64,000 bases of DNA from Watersipora subatra (GCF_963576615.1 NC_088715.1:30093687-30157686); one strand, 5' to 3'. Shown: positions 36,001-48,500, counted from the first letter of the stretch. Notes: a model not told the origin generated them from the letters alone. Numbers and translations: made by a program.

Positions 36001-36366
36001 GCAGTCAGATCTGACTGCTAGATATTATAGAATTTGTGAAAATGTCTCTTTCAGGTCTTTAAAGTAAATGAAGTCAAATGGTTCAGCAATCTGAATGCAC
36101 AAAAAATTTAACAATTACAAAAATTAAAAACTTTCAGATAACAGAACTAAATAAGCTTAAAACAATGAACCAACAACAGTGATACTCTTAGCTCAGATAT
36201 ATTAAACTATTAAATGATTATGACTTACGAAAGTTTTGATTGAAGCGACTACACCTTTCAGGTCCTCCATGTCAGCTTGCAACTGAATCACTGCTTCATT
36301 CACTACAGCGTTACTGTGACAGGTTGTCAGGGTGAGAATCAACAATGCAAGATATATGAGTGACAT
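30089..36366 (-). CDS. Short-chain collagen C4-like secreted protein, gene A (six coding exons)
   Basis: Minus-strand exons in order are 36366-36229, 35754-35712, 33593-33294, 32471-32310, 31204-30923 and 30291-30089. All have GT-AG borders and compatible phases, giving 375 aa. Residues 1-19 are a signal peptide (MSLIYLALLILTLTTC). Residues 20-60 are a short helical stretch (VIQLQADMEDLKGVVASIK), a likely trimerisation segment. Residues 61 to about 190 are Gly-X-Y collagen, rich in GRDG, GADG and NGEKG. From about 191 comes the Cys-rich C-terminal domain: RWGRTSCGSDASLVYEG, GGGVNYLCMA, DHQKAPCAVCYVSSRS, GKRNCPNNDW, FECVDGQPEY, LCPPYESDKPITCVVC. This domain defines proteins annotated as short-chain collagen C4-like in marine invertebrates, named after a sponge collagen. 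The role is presumably extracellular matrix or a secreted scaffold; the specific function is unknown. A possible AATAAA on the minus strand lies at 29918-29913. Tandem paralogue: 42542-50102. Confidence 0.88.
31418..31500. other. Single-copy counterpart of the unit B minisatellite
   Basis: Intron 4 of gene A reads GTGAATATCCAGCACATACC, then AGTGAAAGGGTGGAGGCAGG. In B the same position holds 19 tandem copies of the segment in between. It marks the ancestral unexpanded state. Confidence 0.75.
33597..33690 (-). other. In-frame hydrophobic extension upstream of the collagen exon (gene A)
   Basis: An ATG at 33690-33688 opens a frame running straight into the Gly-X-Y exon. It starts MSKKTLVPFLIFFLLVANLL, would encode a signal-anchor-like segment, and bypasses exons 1-2. 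Unit B keeps the same frame without indels but has TTG in place of the ATG. The segment is also the acceptor's pyrimidine-rich region, which by itself yields Leu/Phe codons, so this may be chance. Confidence 0.3.
33700..35711 (-). other. Intron 2 of collagen gene A
   Basis: AT-rich, alignable with the unit B intron (for example TTTTATATCATTTCTGGTTT in both). It contains AT-rich simple sequence at 34785-34920 and 35340-35440. No coding sequence recognised. Confidence 0.6.
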
Positions 36367-36583
36367 TTTTATTCTCTTTATCTCCTACAATATTTTACAG
36401 AAGAATCAGCCAATTTCTCTACTGAACAAATAGTTGCGCTAATATATATGAGAAACAAACAGACTAGCTAAATAATGACTAAACCGGAATTCAAAATAAT
36501 ATTGACTAGAAATAATACGTGGTTAAAAATTATGGCCTGTGATTTCTTCCTTTGCAGGAGAAATCACAGGGCAGAACACCTAC

Positions 36584-36690
36584 CTCTTTCTAAGTCTGTG
36601 AGATAATTTACAGCAAGATGGATCACTGTTCTATTAAAATTGAAGGACACAGTTTACGCTTGAGTAGGCTCCAATAAAATGCTATTGCAT
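36584..36690 (-). promoter_or_regulatory. Probable 5' UTR exon/promoter of collagen gene A
   Basis: The block aligns with 50293-50400 of unit B and ends on the minus strand in a donor (GTAGGT at 36583-36578; GTAAGT in B). A matching acceptor-like TATTGTAG lies 20-odd bases before the start codon. I infer a non-coding first exon. The transcription start is not fixed. Confidence 0.45.
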
Positions 36691-36810
36691 AACGTTCAGC
36701 AAAGGAACAAACTTCCACAAAGGTCATTTGAGCTTTGGGTTTTAGTGAGAACGTAAAAAAAATATATGGATATATAAACCTATTTATGTATATATATTTA
36801 TATGTATTTA

Positions 36811-37166
36811 CTCATTGGTAATGAGATTTGTGTCCCTTGCTTAAGCTCTGAGCTGCACTGATGAGGCTTCAATAGCCGAAGCAGTACTGTCTGTAGCATG
36901 AGTATATGCTCCCTCGCTTCGGTTTGGTTGAGCACTCTGGGAGACGTGCAGCACTATTAGCCTTTGTGCAAAGCTCGTCACTTTTGTGATTTGAGCACTC
37001 TGGTGCCAGCACATTGACTTTCTTAGTCTGTGAGGCAACCTAGTTGTTTCATGGCAGGAAGTCAACTCTCATTGGTAATGGGATTTGTGTCCCTTGCCTA
37101 AGCTCTGAGCTGCACTGATGAGGCTTCAATAGCTGAAACAGTACTGTCTGTAGCATGAGTATATTT
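36811..37166 (+). repeat. 257-bp repeat pair carrying hammerhead-ribozyme-like cores
   Basis: The first copy (36811-36907) and second copy (37071-37166) share CTCATTGGTAATG, AGCTCTGAGCTGCA and the core CTGATGAGGCTTCAATAGC. The cores start at 36858 and 37115. After CTGATGA, GGCU/AGCC can form stem II; then comes GAAGC (copy 1) or GAAAC (copy 2); then ACAG/CUGU can form stem III ending in GTA. This is the conserved hammerhead pattern CUGAUGA-stem-GAA-stem-UH. Stem I is weak (UGC/GCA plus CUC/GAG with internal loop and bulge). Absent from unit B. Confidence 0.5.
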
Positions 37167-37285
37167 ATATGTATATATATCTATGTAAACAAACTTATAT
37201 ATACACATATGTTTGTATATATACCTTTATAATATATATAATGACTTATTATATATACGTGTATGATATAAATACATATGTTTAT

Positions 37286-37425
37286 GCCAATTTCCCTCTC
37301 CCTCTCCCTCTGTCTCTCCCTTTGCATCTCCCTCTCTCTGTCTGTGTCTTTATCTCAATGTCTCTATGTTTCTGTGTTTCTATATTTCTCTGTCTGTCTA
37401 TCTGTCTCTCTTACTCTCGCAGACA
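37286..37425. repeat. CT-rich low-complexity tract (unit A)
   Basis: Degenerate TCTCCC/TCTG repeats. Unit B has the much purer (CT)n at 50578-50790 in the corresponding interval. Confidence 0.8.
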
Positions 37426-37837
37426 GCCATTTTGACAGCGACTGTTTTATAGTTTAAGCTTTATCACCTACGTCAGCTCTGCTTTCTTTTGCCATCTGTT
37501 TTTATATACATGTAGTTCTCTCAACTTTATGTTATGTTCAATGTTGTATTTCAGCACAGACTGATTCCTCTTTCCTTTGTTCAGTTATGAATATAGTAGT
37601 AGTTGTCTTGGAAATCGTTGATGACCCAACATGTTCATATGTCTTAGCCATGCAAGGGCTTTTTTTTATCGGCAGGACTGCCATGGATGAGAGACCAGGT
37701 CATTTTACATTTCAATGTTTTTGGTTTTATATTTTATTTGAGGCTGATTATGGTGTGTAGTTGTCTTATCATGAGTGAGTTGTCTCATCACGAGTGACTG
37801 CAGTGTCTTTACTTGTGTTTGGTACAATATCCAGGCC

Positions 37838-38450
37838 TCATCTCAATATAATCGGGCTGAGAGGATTACAGCTTTGTATACCTCACACTTAGCTCTAATG
37901 GTCACATGCTTGTTTTTCCACAAATGATTCTGAAGTTTTCCAAAAGATGCATTTGCAGTTTCAATTCTGTGACTAAATTCTTTATCAATTGTTAGCATAA
38001 CTGGATATGGCATTACTACTAGTAGGTGTTTGAAATTTGTAGAGTAAGCAATTTTGGCTATCAGGATAATTGTAGAATGAGAATATGGATGCAAAATCTT
38101 TACAAGTTGATACAGACATTCTGTTTTCTTTAAGTTCGTTTTCTGGCTGAATTTTGAGGATTTTGCAAATTGATATATAAGCAGCTGCATGTCTCAGCCA
38201 AAGGGGCAACCAGAGCACCGTCATCTGCAAACAACATCTTTTTGTTAAAGAACAGGGTTGTGCATGGTTTGAATTGAATCTAGGAGACTTCGAAGAAATT
38301 TGCACTGTGTCTCTTTTGCATGTAGATTCCTTTATTTTCTTTAAAAGCCACTGCAAGCACCGCATTAAGATATAGTGAAAAAAGGTTTGGTGTCAAAACA
38401 CAGCTCCGCTTGACACCATTTTTGCAAAGTACTTTTCTGTAGCATGATGC
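37838..38450 (-). pseudogene. Reverse-transcriptase (LINE) remnant in unit A
   Basis: Minus-strand frames, broken by shifts, contain VAFKEN-like sequence with a degraded GVKQGCVLTP region near 38400, and then IDKEFSHRIETANASFGKLQ with AKCEVYKAVILSA. This is the C-terminal part of a non-LTR reverse transcriptase. Paralogous to 50830-51110, so it was inserted before the duplication. Confidence 0.75.
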
Positions 38451-39012
38451 GCATAGACTACTTGAGCCTATATTTCGTTTTGCAAGGACCTTATCAAGTT
38501 CATCATCTTGTCAAGATGTCGATACATGGTTCTAATTTTGAAAATCAATTCAAAAATGTTTGCGGTGCTCTTCAAAATACATTAAATTTCATGTGACAGT
38601 TTACTTATGTATAAATGAACATTTTCAAAAAGGTGTATTAAAGTTTCCAAAATATTTCCTATTGCTTTACTTGCTATGAAAGCTAACTTTCCTATTGAGG
38701 ATAGTATTAATGAAATCTGCTGAAACTATCAACTGTTAAAGTTCAACAGAGTAAAACTGCCAGTAAATTACTGGTGTTTATTTTTCAAATTTTTTGGAAA
38801 ATTGGTTGACTGTTGGATGATTGATTGCACTCATATAAATATAAGACTAACAACAATTTCTTTTAGGTCAGACCGCTAGATAAAAACAGCTGGGCAAACA
38901 ACCGGTTGAATTCTAAATAGGCCAATGATAACAATAAATTTTGCAAATAAATAAATGTTGAGTGTCTATTTAAGACATTTGAGTTCATCAATAATCTTCC
39001 ACATGACGTCTT

Positions 39013-39066
39013 GTGTATTGGTGACCAATTGGTGACCTATTGGTGACCTATTGGTGACCTATTGGT
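39013..39066. repeat. 13-bp tandem repeat
   Basis: About four copies of TATTGGTGACC, with variants, in tandem. Unit A only. In B the corresponding area reads CCTGCCCTATCTCAGTG. Confidence 0.8.
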
Positions 39067-40039
39067 CTCAGCAAGAACAACTAAAACACTTTAAAGTTAT
39101 CACAAAGTTTGAGAATGGTCTCTTCAGAATAGCAGGCCACGAAATACTCATACCTAAACAAAAAAATAATAATCTGCTACCTCGTTACTGGCCACCGAAT
39201 ACACTTGCACCAAAAATAACAACTTGCTACTTTAATTAAAAAATGACTCATTTAAAGATTACCAGTAAAGATGACTGACAAAACTGCTTCAAAATAAAAA
39301 TACAGAAAAATAATTGAGTTAGCTTTGAAATTTGGTTTCCTACAATGCCGAATATAAACAGGACAAATAGCATCATGAAACTGGTGAGCTGATTTTTTTT
39401 CGAATGAAATTTGATGCAATCACTCACTGATAAAATTAGAAAAACAATCTTCTCCATCTATTTAGCTGGTTGCTGAGAATTTGCAGAGCTAACAAAGATA
39501 GTTATCAGTTTGAAAAGTGAAACTTTCCTATCAAACTGAGGTCACCTCTAACCAAGTTCATTCTCAAAATAGACTTTCATGTTTACCTGCTACTGCTCTG
39601 ATCTGACTGATCATAATATCAAGTAATAAAATCATTTGTAGTCCTATTTCTAGGTTAAATATAGCAGGTATATGATAACTGAGTGCATAAAACATGCAAT
39701 TGAGACCCTTCGTATTGTTAGAACTAGTTTAAGGATTCCTTTTCAGGCATGAGGATGCTAAAATTTGTTCCAGGCAGTCTGGTATTCTGTCAATAAAGCT
39801 CTCTGTAGTGATTGAAATTATATTAAACTACTTTCAGTAACCAATTTGACTATGTTCCTAAGTATTGGTGATACAGATGATGACAATAATTTTGGTAGCC
39901 CGTATTTCCGAATACTTCATACATGCACCAGAGTTGGTCTGCTCACAAACTGACAGACCTAAATAATGGGTGTTGTGAATCAGCTTGTATAAAATCTTAG
40001 TGTATAAAAGCTCATCGATGGAAATCTTAAAATCTATCA

Positions 40040-40215
40040 ATATAAATCTCAAAGTTCGTCTTATTTTTTAGTTGGTTTGTTTGTCTGTTTGTCCTGTTAT
40101 AGCAGCAAAGTTTTAGGAATGAAAAACTAGCTGTTTACTGGATTTGAAGTTAGAACTTCCAGTTCCGTAGACAGGCATTTATTCAACACACTTGCTATAC
40201 CACACCACCAACACA
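40040..40215 (-). mobile_element. SINE
   Basis: The minus strand has a tRNA-like head (40210-40130, ending AACTTCAAATCCAGT as a B-box relic). A tail with GCTGCTATAACAGGACAAAC and GACAAACAAACC follows. Similar to the SINEs at 893 and 27855. Confidence 0.45.
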
Positions 40216-40779
40216 CTACGCTGTATAACTGGGTATACTATGGAATAAATTGTGCACATGCTTATTACGTCTACCAATAACTCATGGTTTTATGCTAAAA
40301 TTTTAGCTAGTCTTTTGCTAGCAAAAATGCTAGAACTGTTGGTCAGAGGAAAATGCTTTAACTCACATAGGCAGCAAAATGATTGCAACCAGCATAGACC
40401 TGAAGTAGGCACTGGAGCCGGTATAGTGTGAATTACACAAAAATAAACAAACTCCACAAAAATAACGCAGCACATAGAAATAAAAATCACCTTATTTTAA
40501 AGGTTAATATGCTTGCATATGTTGATTAAAAACAATACCTGTGAGAAAACTTTTTTACTACCTGTGCAACGCTGGGCATTCAGGAATGGTAATATATAGG
40601 CCTACAGTGCTCTCCACTTTATCGCAAACACGTGCTATTGGATCATCGTCTTTTACTGATGGCACTGTTCTAGGAAAAGATTCCTTCTTATTTCATTTTG
40701 TACAAACATTTATTCATAATCAGGTCAAAGAAATTCACCTGATAATGTCTATTTGAACAACACCAAAACTAATTTTTTT

Positions 40780-40975
40780 ATATTTTAGATATATATATCT
40801 ATATATATAATATACATAACATATATAGTATCCATATATAATATATATAATATATATTATATTAATAAATAATAATATAAATATTAATATATAATATTTG
40901 TAATATATATAAATATTATATATATTAATATATATATTATATATATATTACATATATATTTAAAATCTTCAACCA
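40780..40975. repeat. AT-rich simple sequence
   Basis: About 195 bp of TATA/ATAT/AATATT runs, partly self-complementary. Not present in unit B at this site. Confidence 0.85.
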
Positions 40976-41074
40976 GGAAATTTAGAATATATATTCAACC
41001 ATTCTATATTTCTTTTTGATGTTCCCTATACTGCTGCACAAGCTGAACATCAGATGATCTGGCTATGCAAATAA

Positions 41075-41279
41075 AGCCTAGTTTCTATATACCCTGCAAA
41101 CACCGGCAATAGCACCGAAGCGCTATCAGCGGTGCAATTGAGCCTACGCGTCGAGTACCGCCGGTAATTGCCGGCGGTACACGCATGAGAATTGCAGAAC
41201 GAGCAAAACACTTGCTCCACGAATGTCTTACTGCGCGAGATTACCGCCGGAGTCTTGCATTTGATATGAAAACCAGGCT
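41075..41279. mobile_element. 205-bp GC-rich MITE with TAA target duplication
   Basis: The ends AGCCTAGTTTCTATAT and, inverted, AGCCTGGTTTTCATAT are flanked by TAA (41072-41074 and 41280-41282). It is richer in G+C than its surroundings and has a central perfect hairpin GTACCGCCGG-TAATTG-CCGGCGGTAC (41155-41180). Unit B shows the empty site with a single TAA (near 52640). PIF/Harbinger-type by target site. Coding capacity nil. Confidence 0.85.
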
Positions 41280-42541
41280 TAAGGCACGCAGGGTGATCCC
41301 TGCTTTCATAACCTCATACTCCTAATAACTGATTGACTAACATCAGCATGATGTAGACACACATTAAGCACAAAATTCAGAACATAGCATATACATTGCA
41401 ATGTATGTATGTACCTATGTACACAAATAACTTCTGACAGCATTATGAGGTCAGCATATTGAGCATTCATTGTTGGCCTAATCTGTATTAGTGATACCAA
41501 AAGCTCTAATCCAAGGGTGGCTTGACTACCCCAACTACACTGTATACAACATTAGCAAAGAATAGGAAATATAAAATATTTTCAATATATTTTATATTTG
41601 TTCATGTATTGGATTTATCCCATACATTGATAACCTTTATCATTTTTGGAGCAAATGCAAGCATAAATTCATATATTAATTGTTTAATTAATTTGTTGTT
41701 AATTAGGTCTAATGATTAGTCCAATAGGTTAAAGCCTTGCGCTGTAATCTCAATCTCTATGGATATTTAGTTCTGCGCATCTCAAGGTCACATTGAATTT
41801 ATAGCTTTCTAAATTAATCAGTTTTCAAATCTTGCAGGTTGTTTCTTATTAATCACCACTAACCCCTGATAATAAAATAATTTTACGCCAACCAATTGTT
41901 ATTTCCCTTCACCTCACACAATGTCACGGTTGAAACTAGAGAAACATTCCAATTAACAGAAATGATAATTTAAAAAAAATTCTGGTATGCAAAGCAGATT
42001 TTATGTGATCACGTGCAGTTGTGACCGCATCATAGTCTCCAAAATTTGCAGAGAGTGTCGAGAGTGATAAAACCTGTTTCAATGAGAGTCATCATCTCTG
42101 ATTTACATGTTCTAAGGCTCTCTATCCTTAAGAATGTCTTCCAAAGTATGAACTCTGTCACTATCCTGTTGGAAATATATGATACAGGTTTTAGCTGAAA
42201 TTTAAATGTTTATTTGATCATTTTTTCTTTAGTGCTTTATTCTTTGCGGTGTCACATCAACTTCCTAGCTCAGCATTATTCACACACATGATAGTAAAAG
42301 TTCAATTTGCACATTTCCGTGTCTTTATAGGTATATTAAGCCATATTTACTGAACAAAAACTTGAATGTGATAAATGAATTATTGCCAAGTAAACTTTAT
42401 AAATCAAAAGTAATTGCAAAAGCAGATTAGCAAGAAAATTGCAGAAAATGCAAACACAAAGCATTAACCAGAATATAGTAATAAAAACAACTGATTTCAG
42501 TTTCATTTCATGATCAATTGATATGAGTTGATGAGAGTTGA

Positions 42542-45500
42542 TCACTTAGTGCAGACGACACACGTTATGGGCTTGTTAGAGTCATACGGAGGACAGAGAA
42601 CTCCTTGACCACATGCGGCTCTTGTGAAGTAAAACTTTTCACCAATAATATCAACATTGTCACCATCCATGTATTCAGGTTCACCATCGACGCACTCAAA
42701 TGTTGCTTGGTGGTCGGAATATCTGTACGCCGTCATCAGGTAGCCTGAAATACACAAAGTACTTGAGACATAGGTTTATCAGACACTTACATAAACTGCA
42801 ACAAACTCTCAGCATTTACACCTTTTAACATGCTAGTCACACCAGTATGACTGCTATACTAGTTCTAGAACCATGACAGGTAATATTGTGGAGATGACTT
42901 GCTCATGCGATAAAACCTGGCTAACAATATGGCTTAAAAATATTTGTTTTTATGAAAAAACTTTTAGTTTACATTTCATACCACTTCAGTATTATCTGAT
43001 ACAGCCTACTGACAGCTATAATGGGTTTGTTACAACTATAAATGCTTTTAAGAAGTACTTCGAAAAGTTAATGTAACTGATTTATTATACTCTTACGATT
43101 GATTTTTATTGGATTTTGGTACTTGTAAATGCACCACAGCTAAATAATTAGCATCTGATCAGCAAGAATTTGGGAGAATTCTATAACAATGGACCTCTGC
43201 TAAAGATCCTTACGCCATAGTCGAAGGCTCATTATAATTTGAATATGCCCATCAATATCTTATGTTCCTCTAAAAGCTCACTTAGAAGCATTCATTAACT
43301 GCTGTTTGACTATAAATAATAACAGGACACTCAAGTTAAATGCTAACCTTCATACTAAAAGTACATTGAGAAGTGATGAAGCTCTGGATTTTTAAATAAA
43401 TTACACAAAAATTTCAGTAAATTTTTGTACGACTAAAACACCACAGCTAAATAGAAAACAACTTTCCAGCATAAATTTAAAATGATTCTATAGCGCTTGA
43501 CCATTACTAAATATACTGACTCACCGGTTGCGTGCTCTTTAAAATTCAAATACGCGCACATTACTCCAACATGCTTATCTAACACTTCCCTACAAGCTTA
43601 GAAGCATTTATTTGCTGCTATCTGACTATAAATAATAACAGGTATAATAATAATAAATCATAACTCAAGTTAAATGCACGCTAACATACCTTCATACTCA
43701 AAAGTCCAATCATTGTTAGGGCAGTTCCTTTTACCAGGAATCATCATTGCGGATGACCTGCTGCTGACATAACAGACAGCACAAGGAGCTTTCTGATGAT
43801 CTGCGTCAGAGCTGAATACACCATAGCTCCTACTCTCATACTCAGTGCCAGCCAAATAAGCAGACGAATATGTGGTACTATTGCTGTTATACTCGATATC
43901 TTTTGCCATGCATTGGTAGTTTACACCACCACCTTCGTCTATCGTTCGGGAGCCTCCGGTGAAGCCTGAGATTATGCAAAACAACATTATAGAATTTCAA
44001 CATCAGCGGGTAAATATTGATACAAACCACTTTGAAAGGAAATCTCTAGTTAGCTTTAAACATAAGTTTCTTATTTCCTTTATAAGTTAGCACAATCAAC
44101 AGGCTACAATACTTGACAAAGGAAAATATATACGATATATTTTATTGATAGCGTAAAGTAGGGAGGAAAGATGATGTTTCAAAAGTTATATAATCCAGTT
44201 GTTATTTAGGTGTATGAAATACAGGACATGCGAGTGGAAATACAGGACATGCGAGTGGAAATACAGGACATGCGAGTGGAAATACAGGACATGCGAGTGG
44301 AAATACAGGACATGCGAGTGGAAATACAGGACATGCGAGTGGAAATACAGGACATGCGAGTGGAAATACAGGACATGCGAGTGGAAATACAGGACATGCG
44401 AGTGGAAATACAGGACATGCGAGTGGAAATACAGGACATGCGAGTGGAAATACAGGACATGCGAGTGGAAATACAGGACATGCGAGTGGAAATACAGGAC
44501 ATGCGAGTGGAAATACAGGACATGCGAGTGGAAATACAGGACATGCGAGTGGAAATACAGGACATGCGAGTGGAAATACAGGACATGCGAGTGGAAATAC
44601 AGGACATGCGAGTGAAAGGGTGGAGGCAGGCATTAAGACCAAAAGCAAAAGATTACAGGGCAAGAGATTAGTAGACGGAGTGCACATGAGAAAAGAAATA
44701 AAAGAAAAGAAGAATGCAAAATAATTCTGGAGACTTGAAGGAAAGAGGAGCTTACGCAAAGGTAAAAACTACAGTTATAGTATGTTGTATTGAAAACAAT
44801 TATCTGTAGTTTACTTTGTGTAGAATTCTGGAGAAGAATCATTGCTAAACATTTAAAATTGAGAACTGATCATTGACTAGTTTTATCAGCCATGACATCT
44901 TCAATAATTTGGAGAAAGGAGTTTAGTATTCAAGGATCTGTAGCGATTGTTCAAGTGAATAGAAAAATCTTAGCATTCCTAATTTTAAACTGTGACTGTT
45001 CTTATGTAAGTTTTATGCTGTTTTAATAAATGTTATAGTACTATTTTATGTAGATATAATGTTTTTGAGTGTCTTAAATACTGTAAAATCACCAGTTACA
45101 CGCCTTCATTGCCAGAAAAACTTCAAATTGATAAATCTACTATGCTATTTAGAGCGTATGCTGCCTACTAGAAGACAAAAGTAATATTTCAAATGAATTT
45201 TTTTGCAACTAAAATTGTTGAAGGAGATAAAAATGTAGAGTAGTCTGGTTTGAGTTGTAAGTGAATTATTCACAAGTGTTAAATCTCTGGCTGAAACCAA
45301 GAATTTTGCAACAGAAAAATCGATTTCGGTACTCAAAAGACCATTAGTCTGTAGTAATCAAGGTCAATACCTTCATATATTAGTGAGGCATCAGATCCAC
45401 ATGTGGTTCGTCCCCATCTGGTGTAAATTGTTCCAGTTCCACCACTACCAGCAGGTCCAGCCTCGCCTTTGGGACCAGGTTCGCCTGCTGGTCCATCAGC

Positions 45501-48500
45501 ACCCTTATTTCCCTGTTTACCAGCCCTCCCAGTTGCACCTACACATAAAATAAACCAGCTACTTGATTATGTTGAATTTAATGTTACAATGGGTGCACAA
45601 TCATATATGCTAAAAATAAAATTATGATAAAAAATAGCCAAAATATTAGACATCTTGACAGTTTATTCTTAGTTAAAAAAATTGTGAACTCAGCTTTACA
45701 AAATTCATAATCTATTGCTGTCCGTAAATACGATCTAAAAAAGCAAAGTTTCCAAGTTTTACCTTTTGAATTTAAATCAAATAACTAAAATTAAACACAG
45801 AGTATTTACCAACCTACTTAATTAAAGAAAAAATTCAAAATACGGATTTTATTGTGTTTACTGTTTAGACACACCTGCAAAAACTTCTATCTTGTTGGTT
45901 TAGTGGCCAATGTCACCTAATGCTTCAGGAGAATATCTTTACAAAACCGACTAACACAATCTATATCATATTTATTTTAGGCACATTTTGATGGCATGAC
46001 AAAATAACTGCATCTCAATTGTTTGTATTAATCAACAAGATTATTACCTTGCTAACCATAAATTGAATTTTTAATGACTTGTAGGAGATTAAAAACAGTT
46101 GATTTCAGTTTGCAGTAGCGTCTAGGTTTTTGAGTTGTTCAGTATAAATGCATTGCTCCAGAACATTTTTGTAATAAGCATGTAACAAAACTTGCCTACT
46201 TAACTATTTGTAACAGATTGTAAAATAGTTTAATTTAATGCGCAGTATTGTACAGGTGCTTGAAATGTTCAGAAATTTGCAGAAAAGTTTAGTCAAAAGT
46301 CGAGAACAAAGTTTTAAACTGGTTTGATAATCTTTGTGGTGTTTCACATAAAAACCAACAATAAATGAATTTGAAAAATTGCCAATGTCTTCAAGTACGT
46401 TGTCTTTAGGGTGACTCGGTGTTTAATTACGATTATTTAATTACGATTATTTAATTACGATTAGCTTTATTACAAATCTGTAGTTCTTAACAAAAGAATG
46501 TTTATAAACTGTTCATGATCTTACCCTTTTCACCATCCATGCCAGGTAGTCCATCTCTTCCTGGGAATCCATCTACTCCATCTTTACCATCAGAACCATC
46601 TCTACCGATGTCTCCTTTCTCTCCGTTTATTCCATCTCTGCCATGTACTCCATCTCGGCCATCTGCCCCATCTTTACCATCTGCCCCATCTCTTCCATCA
46701 TCCCCTTTTTCTCCATTCACACCATCTCTGCCATTTGCTCCATCTGCTCCATCTCTACCATCTCTACCAGCCATTCCTGGGGGTCCAGGAGGTCCGGGTG
46801 GTCCGACTAGGTAAAATAGAGAGCACTTTCTAAAGATGACTGCTAATAAATTAGCAACTAAGAGAAAGAAGATCAGAAATGGCACCAATGTTTTATTACT
46901 CAATAATATCTGTCATAGCGTAGATTTTTTACTGTTTGTAAAGATTTGAAGTTCTATTTTGGTTACTTTTATTGCCATTTTAATATTTTCAACACTAAAT
47001 ATTTTTTGTAATTTACTTTGCTATCATGATAAGGAATTTTATTCAATAGTTAAGTTCAACAAAATAAAATCAAACTCTGACTGCTGCCATTTTTATTTAT
47101 GACTACAGTAGACTTTACAGTCAAATAGTTGCTGCTAATGTTGAAATTTTTTACATTAGAAGTTTTCAATGCTGATCAAAGGTCAAAGCTAATACCTAAA
47201 AAACTTGTAATTAAAATAGAACATATTTAACTATATTTTATACATTGTTCAAGTTAGTTATTACAAGACTGCAAGTGATACACCAATTTTTTGTACTTTA
47301 AACATCAGTGGATACATGAGAAGTGGCCTTCAATGTTTCCATGTGACCACATTGTCTGTTTTAATTTTTACTAACAATTTGAGCCAAAATTAGACTTTAT
47401 GGCACATCTCAACATTTTTTATTTGTTGGAAAAATCCATTTTTTGGTTAGTTCATGAAAGCATTGTGTCTCTACAAAGTTTGCCCTTAAACTCCGAACCC
47501 TACATATGTATATCATCAACAGACTACTTTTATATCATTTCTGGTTTTATTTAGCTAAAAATCAAATCAGCTAATCCATTTGAAACATTATCAAATGGCA
47601 AACTAACAATCACGTTTTCGTAATAAGAGAACTGTTACAAATACAAAGTTTTTGCTATAAATACATCTGAGAAGTCTGTAACTAAAGCCAATATTATTTG
47701 ATACTCAAACGAAATGATAAGATGGATGGTATATCAGTATGAATAGATAATCTACCTATTGTATTTGGCACGTGAGCCTTTTGTTAAGAGATCAATTTAT
47801 AGACAAATAATTGGTTAGTTTGAGTGTGTATAAGCTTATGCTGATATATTCTATTTGTAGATCAGTTATAGGAAGAACCCTGGAAGAAATACTCTCTACT
47901 CTTGATCATGAGGAGCCAACTAGAGATATTACATACATGAAGTGATTTATTATTAAGTATTACTATTTATCACCTGCAAATTTTTTGTTTGTTAGAAAAA
48001 TTAGTCTATTGGTTAGTTCATGAAAGTCTCCAAAAAACTTCAACTATAAAACTTGAGACTTTACTTATGTATAGCGTCAGCAGATTTTTTTACATTAACC
48101 TTAATGCTCAAATGGAATGTTAAGGTGTATGCTGCATCAGCATGAATATATAGTTTACGTATTGTATTTGGAATGTAAGCCTTTTGTTAACGGAACACTT
48201 TATAAGCAGGTAAACTTGAAATTTATAGGCTGATATATTTTGTTGATGGAAGATCTGTTGTAAGAGGAACAATGCAAAAGACACTTTTTACTCTGAATTA
48301 AGAGATGCCATCTGAAAATACTATAGACAACAGCATTAAAATAAGCATGTAGTAGTTAACTATGTATTAATAATAATAAGAATAACGTATATGAAACAAC
48401 ATGATATAAACTAACATAGTATAATAAAATAAAATGTTATATGATGTAGTATATCATCATAAGAATATTAGTAATAAGAATAATATATTATCCTATCATA

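Larger units (their letters stand above)
29285..41520. repeat. Segmental tandem duplication, unit A
   Basis: Homologous along its length to 41715-52900 in the same orientation. The left border shows TTCTGCGCATCTCAAGGTCA in both. Toward the right end the two align around ATGATGTAGACACACATT in A and TTGATGTAGACCCACATT in B. It contains one collagen gene on the minus strand, a LINE remnant, and A-specific insertions (36811-37166 and 41075-41279). Confidence 0.85.

Noticed and set aside
41155-41180. GC-rich hairpin as a transcription terminator
   Set aside because: It is the centre of a MITE, no gene ends there, and hairpin terminators are not used by animal polymerase II genes.
44199-44759. Long repetitive ORFs of 130-185 codons on both strands
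   Set aside because: They are produced by the 21-bp minisatellite, whose length is a multiple of three. They lie in a collagen intron and are open in several frames at once.
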